A stretch of 11,883 nt of DNA, from assembly GCA_034430275.1 (NCBI GenBank), contig DAOUEW010000119.1:1-11883 (forward strand), written 5' to 3'. The translations under genes were made by a program, and so were the position numbers. Positions 3,975-11,263 of the stretch are shown piece by piece (the stretch's first letter is position 1; every line of letters begins with the position of its first letter). The notes beneath the pieces were generated by a model. That model made no database searches and was not told where the DNA came from. It saw only the letters and a program-made list of their open reading frames with translations. This stretch comes from JAUVXJ01 sp034430275. Lineage in GTDB: Bacteria > Chloroflexota > Anaerolineae > UBA7937 > B3-Chlor.

Positions 3975-6250
3975 GAGTCCCTGTCCTTCTCCTCCAGGGC
4001 CTTGAGCACCTTGTCTGGCGTGATGGGGAATTCCTTGATCCACACGCCTACGGCATCGTAGATGGCATTGCCGATGGCCTGGAACATGTTCATGGAACCC
4101 CACAGACCGGCCTCCTTGGCCCCGAATGGACCTTCAGGATCCATGGTTTCCACGATGATGGGCGTGATCTGCGGCATGTCCACGGACAGGGGCACCTTGT
4201 ACTCTAGCATGTTGGCGTTCAGCATCTGTCCGCCGTCCCAATGGTGCTCCTCCAATAGAGTAGCACCCACCCCTCCTGATGCCACGGAGCCTTCCAGTTG
4301 GCCCTCCACGGCCCTGGGATTGATGGCGAAGCCACAATCGTGCGCTCCCGTGACGTTGACCACCCTGACCTGGCCGGTCTCGGTATCCACTTCCACCTCC
4401 GCTACCACCGCTCCGTAGCTGAAGGTGCCGGCGTGCTGTCCCTTGGGGTTGCTCACCCACTCTCTTCTCGGATCGACTTTGGGCATGTATGAACCCCGCC
4501 CCACTACGGGGGTGTTGTCGATGAGGGCCTTGCGTATGACCTTGCCCAGCCAGACGTTTCGCTCCGGTCTGTCCGTGACGACTACGTGTCCCTCTTTCAG
4601 CTCTAGCTCTTCGGGCATGGCATCCAGCATGTCCGAGGCGATGCTTAGAATCTGCTCCCTGGCATCGACCGCCGCGGCCCGAGACGCATTGCCGGAGACG
4701 AAGGTTGCGGCCTGCGAATAGGCTCCCTGATCCAGGGGGGTGACCTCCGAATCCGCGGACACCAGATTGATGTCCTCCATCCTCAGGCCCAGCACGTCGG
4801 CAGCGATCTGGACCACCATGCTCTCATTGCCCTGGCCGTTGTCCACCACGCCCGAGATGAGAGTAGCCCCTCCGTCCTCGTTGAACTTGATAATGGCCGC
4901 CGACCCACCTCGTATCCCCATGGGAAAGCCCACCATCATCCCATTGGCGCCCATGCCGATACCTCTGCCGTAGGGCAGCTTTCCCCTCTTGTCCTTCCAC
5001 CCCGATTTCTCAGCCGCCGCCTCGAGCGATTCGCTGAGGCCGCAACTGATGCTCCTGGAACCTGTAGCCTGTTTCTCACCGGTCTTGAGTGCATTCCGGA
5101 GACGCATCTCCAGCGGATCGATGCCCAGTTCCTCGGCCATCATGTCCAACTGCATCCCCAGCCCGCCCAGGAAGGACCGTCCGTGACAACGGTACATCCC
5201 TCGAACGGGCTTGTTGGTGTAGACACGGTATCCGTTGAACCGCAAGTTCGGCAGACGATACGTCTCCTCCCAGACCAGGAAAGGTACGGAAGCGGCGATG
5301 GGTCCGGTGCTGCTATAGGCGCCGCCATCCATCACCACCTTGATCTCATTGGCCAGGAAGCGACCGTCTTTCGTCACGCCGGTCTTCAGGTCCACCACCA
5401 TGCTGTGCGCCTGCCTCACACTGGTGAAGCTTTCCTCCCTGGTGTAGACCATCTTGACCGGTCTGCCAGCCTTCAAGGCCAGGAGTGCAGCGATGAACTC
5501 ACCAGGGAAGATATCGGACCGACCGCCGAAAGCCCCGCCTGTGTTTACTCTCCGGACTTTGACCTGGGTGAGAGGCTTCTCCAGCAGGTTGGCAAGTGCC
5601 TTGGCTTTGGTGTGGGGAGAGGCGTTGGGCGTCCAGATCTCCAGATTGCCCGCACTATCGCAGTTGACCAGTACCGCGTACGGTTCGGTCTGACAATACG
5701 TATACTCGCTGTCGACGAACCGATCCTCCCTGACGTAGTACGCTTCCTTGAGCGCTCGGTCCACATCGCCGACCTCGATGGGGACGTGGATGTTGATGTT
5801 GTTCTCGGAGTGATCGTGTATCTGAGGGGCACCTTCCTCCATGGCCTCCAGTGGATCGAACACGCCGGGCAAGACTTCGTATTCCACCTCGATCAGTTCC
5901 AGCGCCTCCATGGCGGTCTCTTCGTCCACGGCCGCCACCGCGGCCACGTCCTCGCCGATGTACCGGACCTTGTCGGCGGTCAGCAGCGCATGATCGCGCG
6001 TGTAGCGGAATACCCCCCACTTCACGCCGGCGGCGTCCTTTCCCGTGACCACCGCCTCCACACCTCGAAGCTTCTCCGCTTTGCTGGTGTCGATGTTCAG
6101 AATCCTGGCGTGGGCGTGGGGACTCCTCAGCACCTTCGCGTGAAGCATGCGAGGCAGAGTCAGGTCGGCTGTGTAGCGGGCCTGCCCCGTGGCCTTGGCC
6201 AGTGAATCGATCCTGACCACACTCTGACCCACGAGTTTGTGTTCCGCCAT
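3971..6250 (-). CDS. hcrA: 4-Hydroxybenzoyl-CoA reductase-like molybdenum subunit (xanthine oxidase family), 759 aa
   Basis: This is the large catalytic subunit of a molybdenum hydroxylase, binding the molybdopterin cofactor. The N-terminal hammerhead domain (about 15-125) includes GQARYTADL and LRSPHAHARIL. The Mo-binding domains follow, with GGAFGGR (238-244), QGNESMVVQIAADVLG (about 473-488), QGAYSQAATFVSGNA (508-522) and the catalytic glutamate E713 in GPFGAKEAG, the base found across the family. Length (759) is close to HcrA. I start at ATG 6248-6250 (MAEHKLVG) because the family begins there; 33 extra in-frame upstream codons overlap the previous gene and read as noise. The three subunits lie in the order FAD, 2Fe-2S, Mo with gaps of 4 and 16 nt. 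The HcrB-type iron-sulfur insertion in the FAD subunit favours a CoA-ester reductase, but other CoA or aromatic substrates cannot be excluded. Confidence 0.9.
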   Translation of the reverse strand: MAEHKLVGQSVVRIDSLAKATGQARYTADLTLPRMLHAKVLRSPHAHARILNIDTSKAEKLRGVEAVVTGKDAAGVKWGVFRYTRDHALLTADKVRYIGEDVAAVAAVDEETAMEALELIEVEYEVLPGVFDPLEAMEEGAPQIHDHSENNINIHVPIEVGDVDRALKEAYYVREDRFVDSEYTYCQTEPYAVLVNCDSAGNLEIWTPNASPHTKAKALANLLEKPLTQVKVRRVNTGGAFGGRSDIFPGEFIAALLALKAGRPVKMVYTREESFTSVRQAHSMVVDLKTGVTKDGRFLANEIKVVMDGGAYSSTGPIAASVPFLVWEETYRLPNLRFNGYRVYTNKPVRGMYRCHGRSFLGGLGMQLDMMAEELGIDPLEMRLRNALKTGEKQATGSRSISCGLSESLEAAAEKSGWKDKRGKLPYGRGIGMGANGMMVGFPMGIRGGSAAIIKFNEDGGATLISGVVDNGQGNESMVVQIAADVLGLRMEDINLVSADSEVTPLDQGAYSQAATFVSGNASRAAAVDAREQILSIASDMLDAMPEELELKEGHVVVTDRPERNVWLGKVIRKALIDNTPVVGRGSYMPKVDPRREWVSNPKGQHAGTFSYGAVVAEVEVDTETGQVRVVNVTGAHDCGFAINPRAVEGQLEGSVASGGVGATLLEEHHWDGGQMLNANMLEYKVPLSVDMPQITPIIVETMDPEGPFGAKEAGLWGSMNMFQAIGNAIYDAVGVWIKEFPITPDKVLKALEEKDRDS

Positions 6251-6266
6251 TGCTTTTCCCCTTCCC

Positions 6267-6734
6267 TTACATACTATCCGCCGCTGCCAGAACCGCTTCC
6301 ACGATCTTGGCATAGCCGGTACATCGACACACAACCCCAGAGATGGCACGCCTGACCTCGTCCTCGGTCGGGTGAGGGTTCTCGTCCAAGAGAGCCTTGC
6401 TGGTGAGGATCATGGCCGGGGTACAGAAGCCGCATTGAATGGCCCCGTGTTCGATAAAGGCCTTCTGGACGGGATGGAGTTCCACTCCCTTGGCCAGCCC
6501 TTCGATGGTCACTATCTCCTGGCCCTGGACCTCCACCGCCAGAGTCAGGCAGGAGCGCACCGGTTTTCCATCCAGCAGTACGGTACAAGTCCCACAGGCT
6601 CCCTCGCCGCATCCCTCCTTGGTCCCTGTCAGCTCCAGCCTCTCCCGCAGCACTTCCACCAGGGTTTCGTTGGGCGTGACGGCGACATCGTGTAGCTCTC
6701 CATTGACCCTCAACTGGACAAGTTGCTTCTCCAT
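6267..6734 (-). CDS. hcrC: [2Fe-2S] subunit of the molybdenum hydroxylase, 155 aa
   Basis: This small electron-transfer subunit has the two-cluster architecture. The N-terminal plant-ferredoxin-like domain binds a [2Fe-2S] cluster through C42, C47, C50 and C62 (GCGEGACGTC, then RSC). The C-terminal helical domain binds the proximal cluster through C101, C104, C136 and C138 (IQCGFCTPAMI and VVCRCTGY). All eight cysteines are present and the length is typical of HcrC/CoxS/XdhC-type subunits. It passes electrons between the Mo centre and the FAD subunit. It starts at ATG 6732-6734, only 4 nt after the FAD-subunit stop, with GGGAGG in the end of that gene. It is almost certainly co-translated with its neighbours. 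Confidence 0.95.
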   Translation of the reverse strand: MEKQLVQLRVNGELHDVAVTPNETLVEVLRERLELTGTKEGCGEGACGTCTVLLDGKPVRSCLTLAVEVQGQEIVTIEGLAKGVELHPVQKAFIEHGAIQCGFCTPAMILTSKALLDENPHPTEDEVRRAISGVVCRCTGYAKIVEAVLAAADSM

Positions 6735-6738
6735 CGCC

Positions 6739-7731
6739 TCACTCCCTCCCCCAAGTATTCAGAATGGCCCTCTGGGTGAGCACTCGGACCATCTTCCTTC
6801 GATACGAGGCGTCGCTGCCCACGTTGTCGACGGGGCGTGCTGCCTCGAACGCAGCATCAGCGACCTGAGCTGCTACCTGGGCTGTGATTTCACGGCCCTC
6901 GAGCATCTGGCTGGCTTCCTCGACCTCCAGCGGGCCCCCGCTCACCGCCGTGAGCACGACCTTTCCGCCCGTGCAGAGGCCGGAGTCGTCTCTGCTCACT
7001 ACAGCCGCGACGCCCACGAGCGGAAAGTCCATCGCGCCTCTGTAGCGCAGCTTCTGGTAGTCTCCTCCCGTCCTGGAAGGCGAGGGCGGCACCTGTACCT
7101 CGACCAGCACCTCCCCTGTGTCCAGGGCCAGAGGTCTCTTCCCCTTGCCGGTGTAGAGATCGGCCAGCGGGACACTCCGCTCACCGCCTTTGCCGGCAAT
7201 CCTCGCTTTGGCGCCCAGAGCCATCAGGGCGGGCCCGACGTCGCCCTGGTAGGTGGCGAAACACCGGTTGCCGCCCTTGACCACGTGGCACGTGTCGCCG
7301 CCGGTCTTGTAGCAGTACCCTCGGATCTGCCTCCAGGATCGTGATTGATTGAAGTAGGAGCACCGCGTATTGAGACACAGGTTTCCGCCCAGCGTTCCCA
7401 TGTTCTGGAGCGGGGGGGCGGCAACCGTAGCGGCGGCCTGGGCCAGAACAGGGAACCTCTCCCGGATCAGGCTGGAGTTGACGATCGTAGCCAATCTGGT
7501 GAGGGCTCCGATCCGCAGCCTCCCATCATCGTCGGCGATGAACTCCAGCTCAGGGATCGCTTTGAGATCGACCACATACGCTGGAGCCAGGAGCCCTTGT
7601 TTCATGGACACCAGGAGTTCCGTCCCGCCAGCGATGATCTTGGCCTGTTCCCTGTATTCGGCGAGAAGCTCCAGGGCCTCGCTCAAGGACCCGGATTGTA
7701 GATGCTCGAAACCAGGCAACCGCATCGTCAA
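6739..7731 (-). CDS. hcrB: FAD and [4Fe-4S] subunit, 4-hydroxybenzoyl-CoA reductase beta type, 330 aa
   Basis: This is the FAD-binding (PCMH-type) subunit of a molybdenum hydroxylase: AGGTELLVSMK (34-44) and MGTLGGNLC (111-119) are the FAD motifs, followed by the CO-dehydrogenase flavoprotein C-terminal domain. It carries the extra loop of 4-hydroxybenzoyl-CoA reductase (HCR) beta subunits, residues about 119-163, with C124, C140, C148 and C157. The spacing 16-8-9 equals that of the Thauera aromatica enzyme's [4Fe-4S] ligands (C122, C138, C146, C155). That cluster is characteristic of HCR, which runs electrons from ferredoxin toward Mo to remove a phenolic hydroxyl, the reverse of xanthine dehydrogenase. 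It starts at ATG 7729-7731 after a G-rich ribosome site, 7 nt behind an acyl-CoA dehydrogenase. A reductive role is inferred from the cluster; the exact substrate is not. Confidence 0.93.
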   Translation of the reverse strand: MTMRLPGFEHLQSGSLSEALELLAEYREQAKIIAGGTELLVSMKQGLLAPAYVVDLKAIPELEFIADDDGRLRIGALTRLATIVNSSLIRERFPVLAQAAATVAAPPLQNMGTLGGNLCLNTRCSYFNQSRSWRQIRGYCYKTGGDTCHVVKGGNRCFATYQGDVGPALMALGAKARIAGKGGERSVPLADLYTGKGKRPLALDTGEVLVEVQVPPSPSRTGGDYQKLRYRGAMDFPLVGVAAVVSRDDSGLCTGGKVVLTAVSGGPLEVEEASQMLEGREITAQVAAQVADAAFEAARPVDNVGSDASYRRKMVRVLTQRAILNTWGRE

Positions 7732-7738
7732 TCCCCCC

Positions 7739-8884
7739 TCACTCCCTAGCTATCTCAGCCGCGATGATGTTGAGGATCATGGTCTGGGTTCCGCCCCCAT
7801 AGAGCAGCCACCTTGCATCACGGAGATACCTCTGTATGTTCATATCCATGGAAGCCCCATAACCGCCAAAGATCCGCGAGGCATCATCGACGATTCTGAG
7901 GAGCGCCTCGGTGATGAAGTACTTGCAGGTCGCGGCCTCGACGTTCACCGGTAGACCCTGATCCATACGCCAGGCAGCGTAGTAGATCATCAGCCTGGCC
8001 GCGTCGATATCCACTCTCATCTTGGCCAGCTTGTGCTGTATGGCCTGCCACTTGATGATGGGACGGCCATAGGCCACCCTTTGCTGGGCGTACTCGACAG
8101 ACTCCTCGTAGGCAGCCTGGGCTATCCCCAGCCCCAGAGCGGCCGTGTGTACCCGGATGTCGTTCAGAATGTTCCTCAGCAGCGCGAAACCTTTGCCTTC
8201 CTCGCCCCCGAAGAGCCGGTCTGCGGGAATGCGCACGTCATCGAAGAACATCTCGTAACACCCGGACGCACGAGCGATCAGCTTGTCTATCCTGTCCCCG
8301 ACCACCACACCTGGCCTGTCACTCTCCAAGAGAAACATGTCCACACCCCTGAATCCCGCCTCAGGGTCGGTTTTCGCGGCTATAGTGATGAAGTCAACGA
8401 CATGTGCACCAGTAATCCAGCTCTTCTGGCCACTGATGACGTACTCGTCTCCCTCCCGCACCGCAGTGGTCTGCATAGCACCGAGGTCCGTCCCGCCAGC
8501 CGGCTCAGTGATGGCCAAGGTGCCGTACTTCTCCCCCTGGATGGCCGGGACCAGGAAGTTGGTCTTTTGCTCCTCCGTTCCATAGAGATTGATGAACTCG
8601 GTGCCCATCAGGCACTGCATCATCGCTCTAGCTGCCGTACTCATATAGCAGTGAGCCATCTCCTCGTTGAAGATGGCAAACATGACATTGTCGCCACCCT
8701 GACCACCCCACTCCTCTGCGTAGCGGATGCCATAGAAACCCTGCTCGGCCATCTGGCGCATCAGGTCTTGCGGGACGTCCTCCTTCTCTTCCATCTCCTT
8801 GATACGTGGCCTCACGTATCTGGCGGCGAACTCCCTCACACTCTGCCGGAAAAGATCCTGTTCGGGGGTGAAATTGAAATCCAT
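7739..8884 (-). CDS. Acyl-CoA dehydrogenase (intact paralogue), 381 aa
   Basis: This full-length flavin-dependent acyl-CoA dehydrogenase has an N-terminal helical domain (1-115), a middle beta domain with the FAD/substrate motif AITEPAGGTDLG (124-135) and WITGAHVVDFITIAAKTD (156-173), and a C-terminal four-helix domain with RVAYGRPIIKWQ (269-280) and FGGYGASMDMNIQRYLRDAR (339-358). It would oxidise a CoA thioester to the alpha,beta-enoyl-CoA and pass electrons to an ETF. The MCAD-type catalytic Glu (in YEGT) is Gly here (YGGGT, G364). At the isovaleryl-CoA-dehydrogenase position in helix G an acidic residue (D242 of LNDIR) seems one residue out of register, so the base is uncertain. It starts at ATG 8882-8884 with GGAGGAAGG directly upstream. 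It is a diverged tandem paralogue of the interrupted gene before it. Confidence 0.93.
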   Translation of the reverse strand: MDFNFTPEQDLFRQSVREFAARYVRPRIKEMEEKEDVPQDLMRQMAEQGFYGIRYAEEWGGQGGDNVMFAIFNEEMAHCYMSTAARAMMQCLMGTEFINLYGTEEQKTNFLVPAIQGEKYGTLAITEPAGGTDLGAMQTTAVREGDEYVISGQKSWITGAHVVDFITIAAKTDPEAGFRGVDMFLLESDRPGVVVGDRIDKLIARASGCYEMFFDDVRIPADRLFGGEEGKGFALLRNILNDIRVHTAALGLGIAQAAYEESVEYAQQRVAYGRPIIKWQAIQHKLAKMRVDIDAARLMIYYAAWRMDQGLPVNVEAATCKYFITEALLRIVDDASRIFGGYGASMDMNIQRYLRDARWLLYGGGTQTMILNIIAAEIARE

Positions 8885-8936
8885 CCTTCCTCCGCTCCCT
8901 TACGAGCCCGAACTACCTCAGGCTTCCTGGATACTC

Positions 8937-10076
8937 TCACAAACCCATCTCGTGGGCGACGATGCCTCGCAGAATCTCCGACGTTCCTCCTCCAAGCAGC
9001 AGGAAGCGTGCGTCCCGGAAGTAGCGCTGTGCCGGGTACTCCGTGGCGAAACCATAGCTGGCAAAGATGCGTGAAGTGCCATCGGCCACCTAGTTGGCCA
9101 TCTCCGACGCGAAGAGCTTGGCCATGGACGCCAGCTTCATGTCGCGCTCTCCGCTGTCGAGGAGTGACGCCGCTTGGTAGACCATCAGCCGAGCAGCCTC
9201 CAACTGAGTGGCCATGTCCACCAGCCGGTGAGAGATGGCCTGGAACCCGGCGATGGGACGCCCGAACTGCACCCTTTCCTGAGCGTATCTGACGCCCGCC
9301 TCTAGCGCAGCTCGCCCCAGACCAAGGCTGAGGGCACCCATCATAATGCGTATCTCCGCCAGGATTCCGCGAAGGTTGCGAAAGCCTGTGCCTCTCTCTC
9401 CAAACAGGTTCTCGGCTGGGACGCGGCAGTCGTCCAGGATCATCTCGGCCGCACTCTGGCCCCGGATCCCCATCTTGCCGATGTCCCCGCCGATGCTCAG
9501 CCCTGGAGTGTCCCTCTCTACGAGGAACACGTCTATGCCCTTGAACCACCCTTGGGGATCTGTCTTGGCAGCGACCGTGAAGAAATCGGCCAGCCTGGCG
9601 TTGGTGACCCAGATCTTCCGTCCGTTGAGTACGTAGTGGTCACCATCCAGCAGCGCAATGGTCTTGACGGCCCCCAGGTCGGACCCGGCGTCAGGTTCAG
9701 TCATGGCGATGACACCCATCTTCTCGCCCCGAATGGCGGGCACCAGCAGCCGCTGTCTCTGCTCCTCTGTCCCGAAGCGGTAGATGAAGTCGGTCCCCTT
9801 CAGGCACTGCATGGACACGCTGGCGGCCAGGCTCATCGATCCCCGGGCCAGCTCTTCGCACATCAATGCGAACATGACATTGTCGCCACCGGAGCCGCCG
9901 TACTCCTCGGGATACCGCAGGCCGAGGTAGCCAAGTTCAGCCGTCTTCTGGAATAGCGAGCTCGGGAACCGCCCTTCCTCGTCGATCCGGGCAGCAGCCG
10001 GCGCGACTTCTTTATCCACGAAGTCTGCTATGCTGCGCCTCAGGAGCTCCTGCTCTTCGCTGAGAGAGAAATCCAC
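8937..10076 (-). pseudogene. Acyl-CoA dehydrogenase interrupted by an in-frame TAG (379 codons)
   Basis: The frame opens at GTG 10074-10076 and reads as an acyl-CoA dehydrogenase for 328 residues: AMTEPDAGSDLG (124-135), WVTNARLADFFTVAAKTD (156-173), RVQFGRPIAGFQ (268-279). TAG at 9090-9092 (codon 329) then cuts it. Beyond the TAG the same frame continues 50 more residues with normal family features, including VADGTSRIFASYGFATEYP, YFRDARF and GGGTSEILRG, to TGA at 8937-8939. The total matches the intact paralogue (381). The residue at the TAG aligns with Arg330 of that paralogue. Without the tail the protein would lack helices around the active site and FAD. One base change (for example CAG to TAG) explains it: a recent nonsense mutation, a sequencing error or readthrough. 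As in the paralogue, YEGT is GGGT (E replaced by G363). Confidence 0.85.
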
Positions 10077-10116
10077 CGCTGCCCACTCGTGGCCCGTGCA
10101 CGCTCACCGTGCCCGC

Positions 10117-11232
10117 TCACACTTCAGGTACTTCAAGGAGCGCCTGCTCGAGAGCCTCCACCAGTTGTTCGTCCTCCTCCCGGGTGCCCACGCTGATACG
10201 AAGAGCGTCCGGGACTCCAAACCCTTGGGCCGGGGTCACGACCAGGCCGCGACGAACCAGGGCTTCCCACAAGGCTGGCACGTCGCGCCCCAGTTCCACC
10301 AGCAACACGAAGTTGCATTGTGAAGGAACGTAACGGAGCCCCAGCCTGTCGAACTGCTCGTAGAGGAACTGCCTCTCCCTGGAGTTGTGCTCTCTACTCC
10401 TCAGTATGTGTTCTTCATCGTTCAAGCTCGCGGCGGCACCAATGAGATTCAGCGCAGCCACGTGGAAGGCCGAAAGGGCGCGCCGCAAGTACTCCACCAG
10501 CTCCTTCTTGCCCACGGCATACCCTACCCGGAGTCCAGCCAGACCATATATCTTGGAGAAGGTACGAACGATGAGAACGTTGCGCCCCTCCCCGATGTAC
10601 TCTCTCACGTCAGCGTATTCGTCGTCCTCCACGTACTCGCGGTACGCTTCATCGAACAGCACCACCACTCGGTCGGGAACCTGCTTCATCAAGTCATCGA
10701 CCTGCCGCTGGGTAAGTACCGTCCCAGTGGGGTTGTTGGGGTTGCAGACAAAGAACAGTCGCGTCCGGTCCCCGATCTCCTCGACCATAGCAGGGAGGTC
10801 ATAGGCGTAATCCTTGGCCTCCACGAGCACCGCTTGACCACCGTACATCTCGGTAAAGAGTCGGTAGAGGGGGAAGGTGGCGGTGCAGACGACGCCTTCG
10901 CCGCCTCCCGACAAGAACGCCTGGCACACTAACCGCAGGCTATCGGAGGAACCGTTGGCCACGATGATGTTCTCCTCGTCGAACCCCGATCCCATGAGTT
11001 CCGCGATCTTCGCGCGAATCTCTGTCTCGCACACGCCGGGATATCGGTTGGAAAAGGGCAACGCCTCCCGCATCGCTTCCACAGCCAAGGGCGACGGGCC
11101 TAGAGGGTTCTCGTTGGCCGAGAGACCGATGATCGTCTCCAGGCCGTAATCCAGGCGCAATTCCTCCGTCGGCTTCCCCACCTTGCGAACGGGAACGCGC
11201 AACAGGTTCGGGTCAAGCGTCAGTTCTTTCAC
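10117..11232 (-). CDS. Histidinol-phosphate aminotransferase-like PLP enzyme, 371 aa
   Basis: This fold-type I, class II-type aminotransferase has the HisC hallmarks in order: GLSANENPLGPSP (36-48), YPGVCETEIRAKIAELMG (64-81), CNPNNPTG (163-170, cofactor and substrate loop), FDEAYREY (193-200, D194 to the pyridine nitrogen), TFSKIYGLAGLRVGY (224-238, with Schiff-base lysine K227) and LRISVGT (344-350, R345 to the substrate carboxylate or phosphate). Full length is as in HisC. It starts at GTG 11230-11232 with AGAGGAG about 11 nt upstream; an ATG nearby is out of frame and stops at once. No other his genes lie here, and the neighbours are CoA-thioester enzymes, so it may act on another amino or keto acid in this pathway. 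The fold and class are certain; the substrate is not. CobD-type decarboxylase is an alternative but fits less well. Confidence 0.88.
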   Translation of the reverse strand: MKELTLDPNLLRVPVRKVGKPTEELRLDYGLETIIGLSANENPLGPSPLAVEAMREALPFSNRYPGVCETEIRAKIAELMGSGFDEENIIVANGSSDSLRLVCQAFLSGGGEGVVCTATFPLYRLFTEMYGGQAVLVEAKDYAYDLPAMVEEIGDRTRLFFVCNPNNPTGTVLTQRQVDDLMKQVPDRVVVLFDEAYREYVEDDEYADVREYIGEGRNVLIVRTFSKIYGLAGLRVGYAVGKKELVEYLRRALSAFHVAALNLIGAAASLNDEEHILRSREHNSRERQFLYEQFDRLGLRYVPSQCNFVLLVELGRDVPALWEALVRRGLVVTPAQGFGVPDALRISVGTREEDEQLVEALEQALLEVPEV

Positions 11233-11263
11233 TTCGGCATCCGCTCCTCTCTGTGCGGTCTCC

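Noticed and set aside
5183..6205. Long plus-strand open frame of 340 codons opposite the molybdenum subunit
   Set aside because: It is antisense to a gene with unmistakable family motifs, and its translation has no recognisable domain. High G+C leaves long antisense frames open.
6251..6349. N-terminal extension of the molybdenum subunit by 33 codons
   Set aside because: It overlaps the end of the 2Fe-2S gene in another frame and reads as noise; the family's N-terminus aligns to the ATG at 6250, which has a ribosome site.
9090..9092. TAG read as pyrrolysine
   Set aside because: TAG is the normal stop of at least three other genes in this window, no pyrrolysine genes or insertion element are seen, and acyl-CoA dehydrogenases are not a known pyrrolysine family.
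8033..9292. Plus-strand open frame of 419 codons opposite the acyl-CoA dehydrogenases
   Set aside because: Antisense shadow of two clear dehydrogenase frames; low-complexity translation without domain features.
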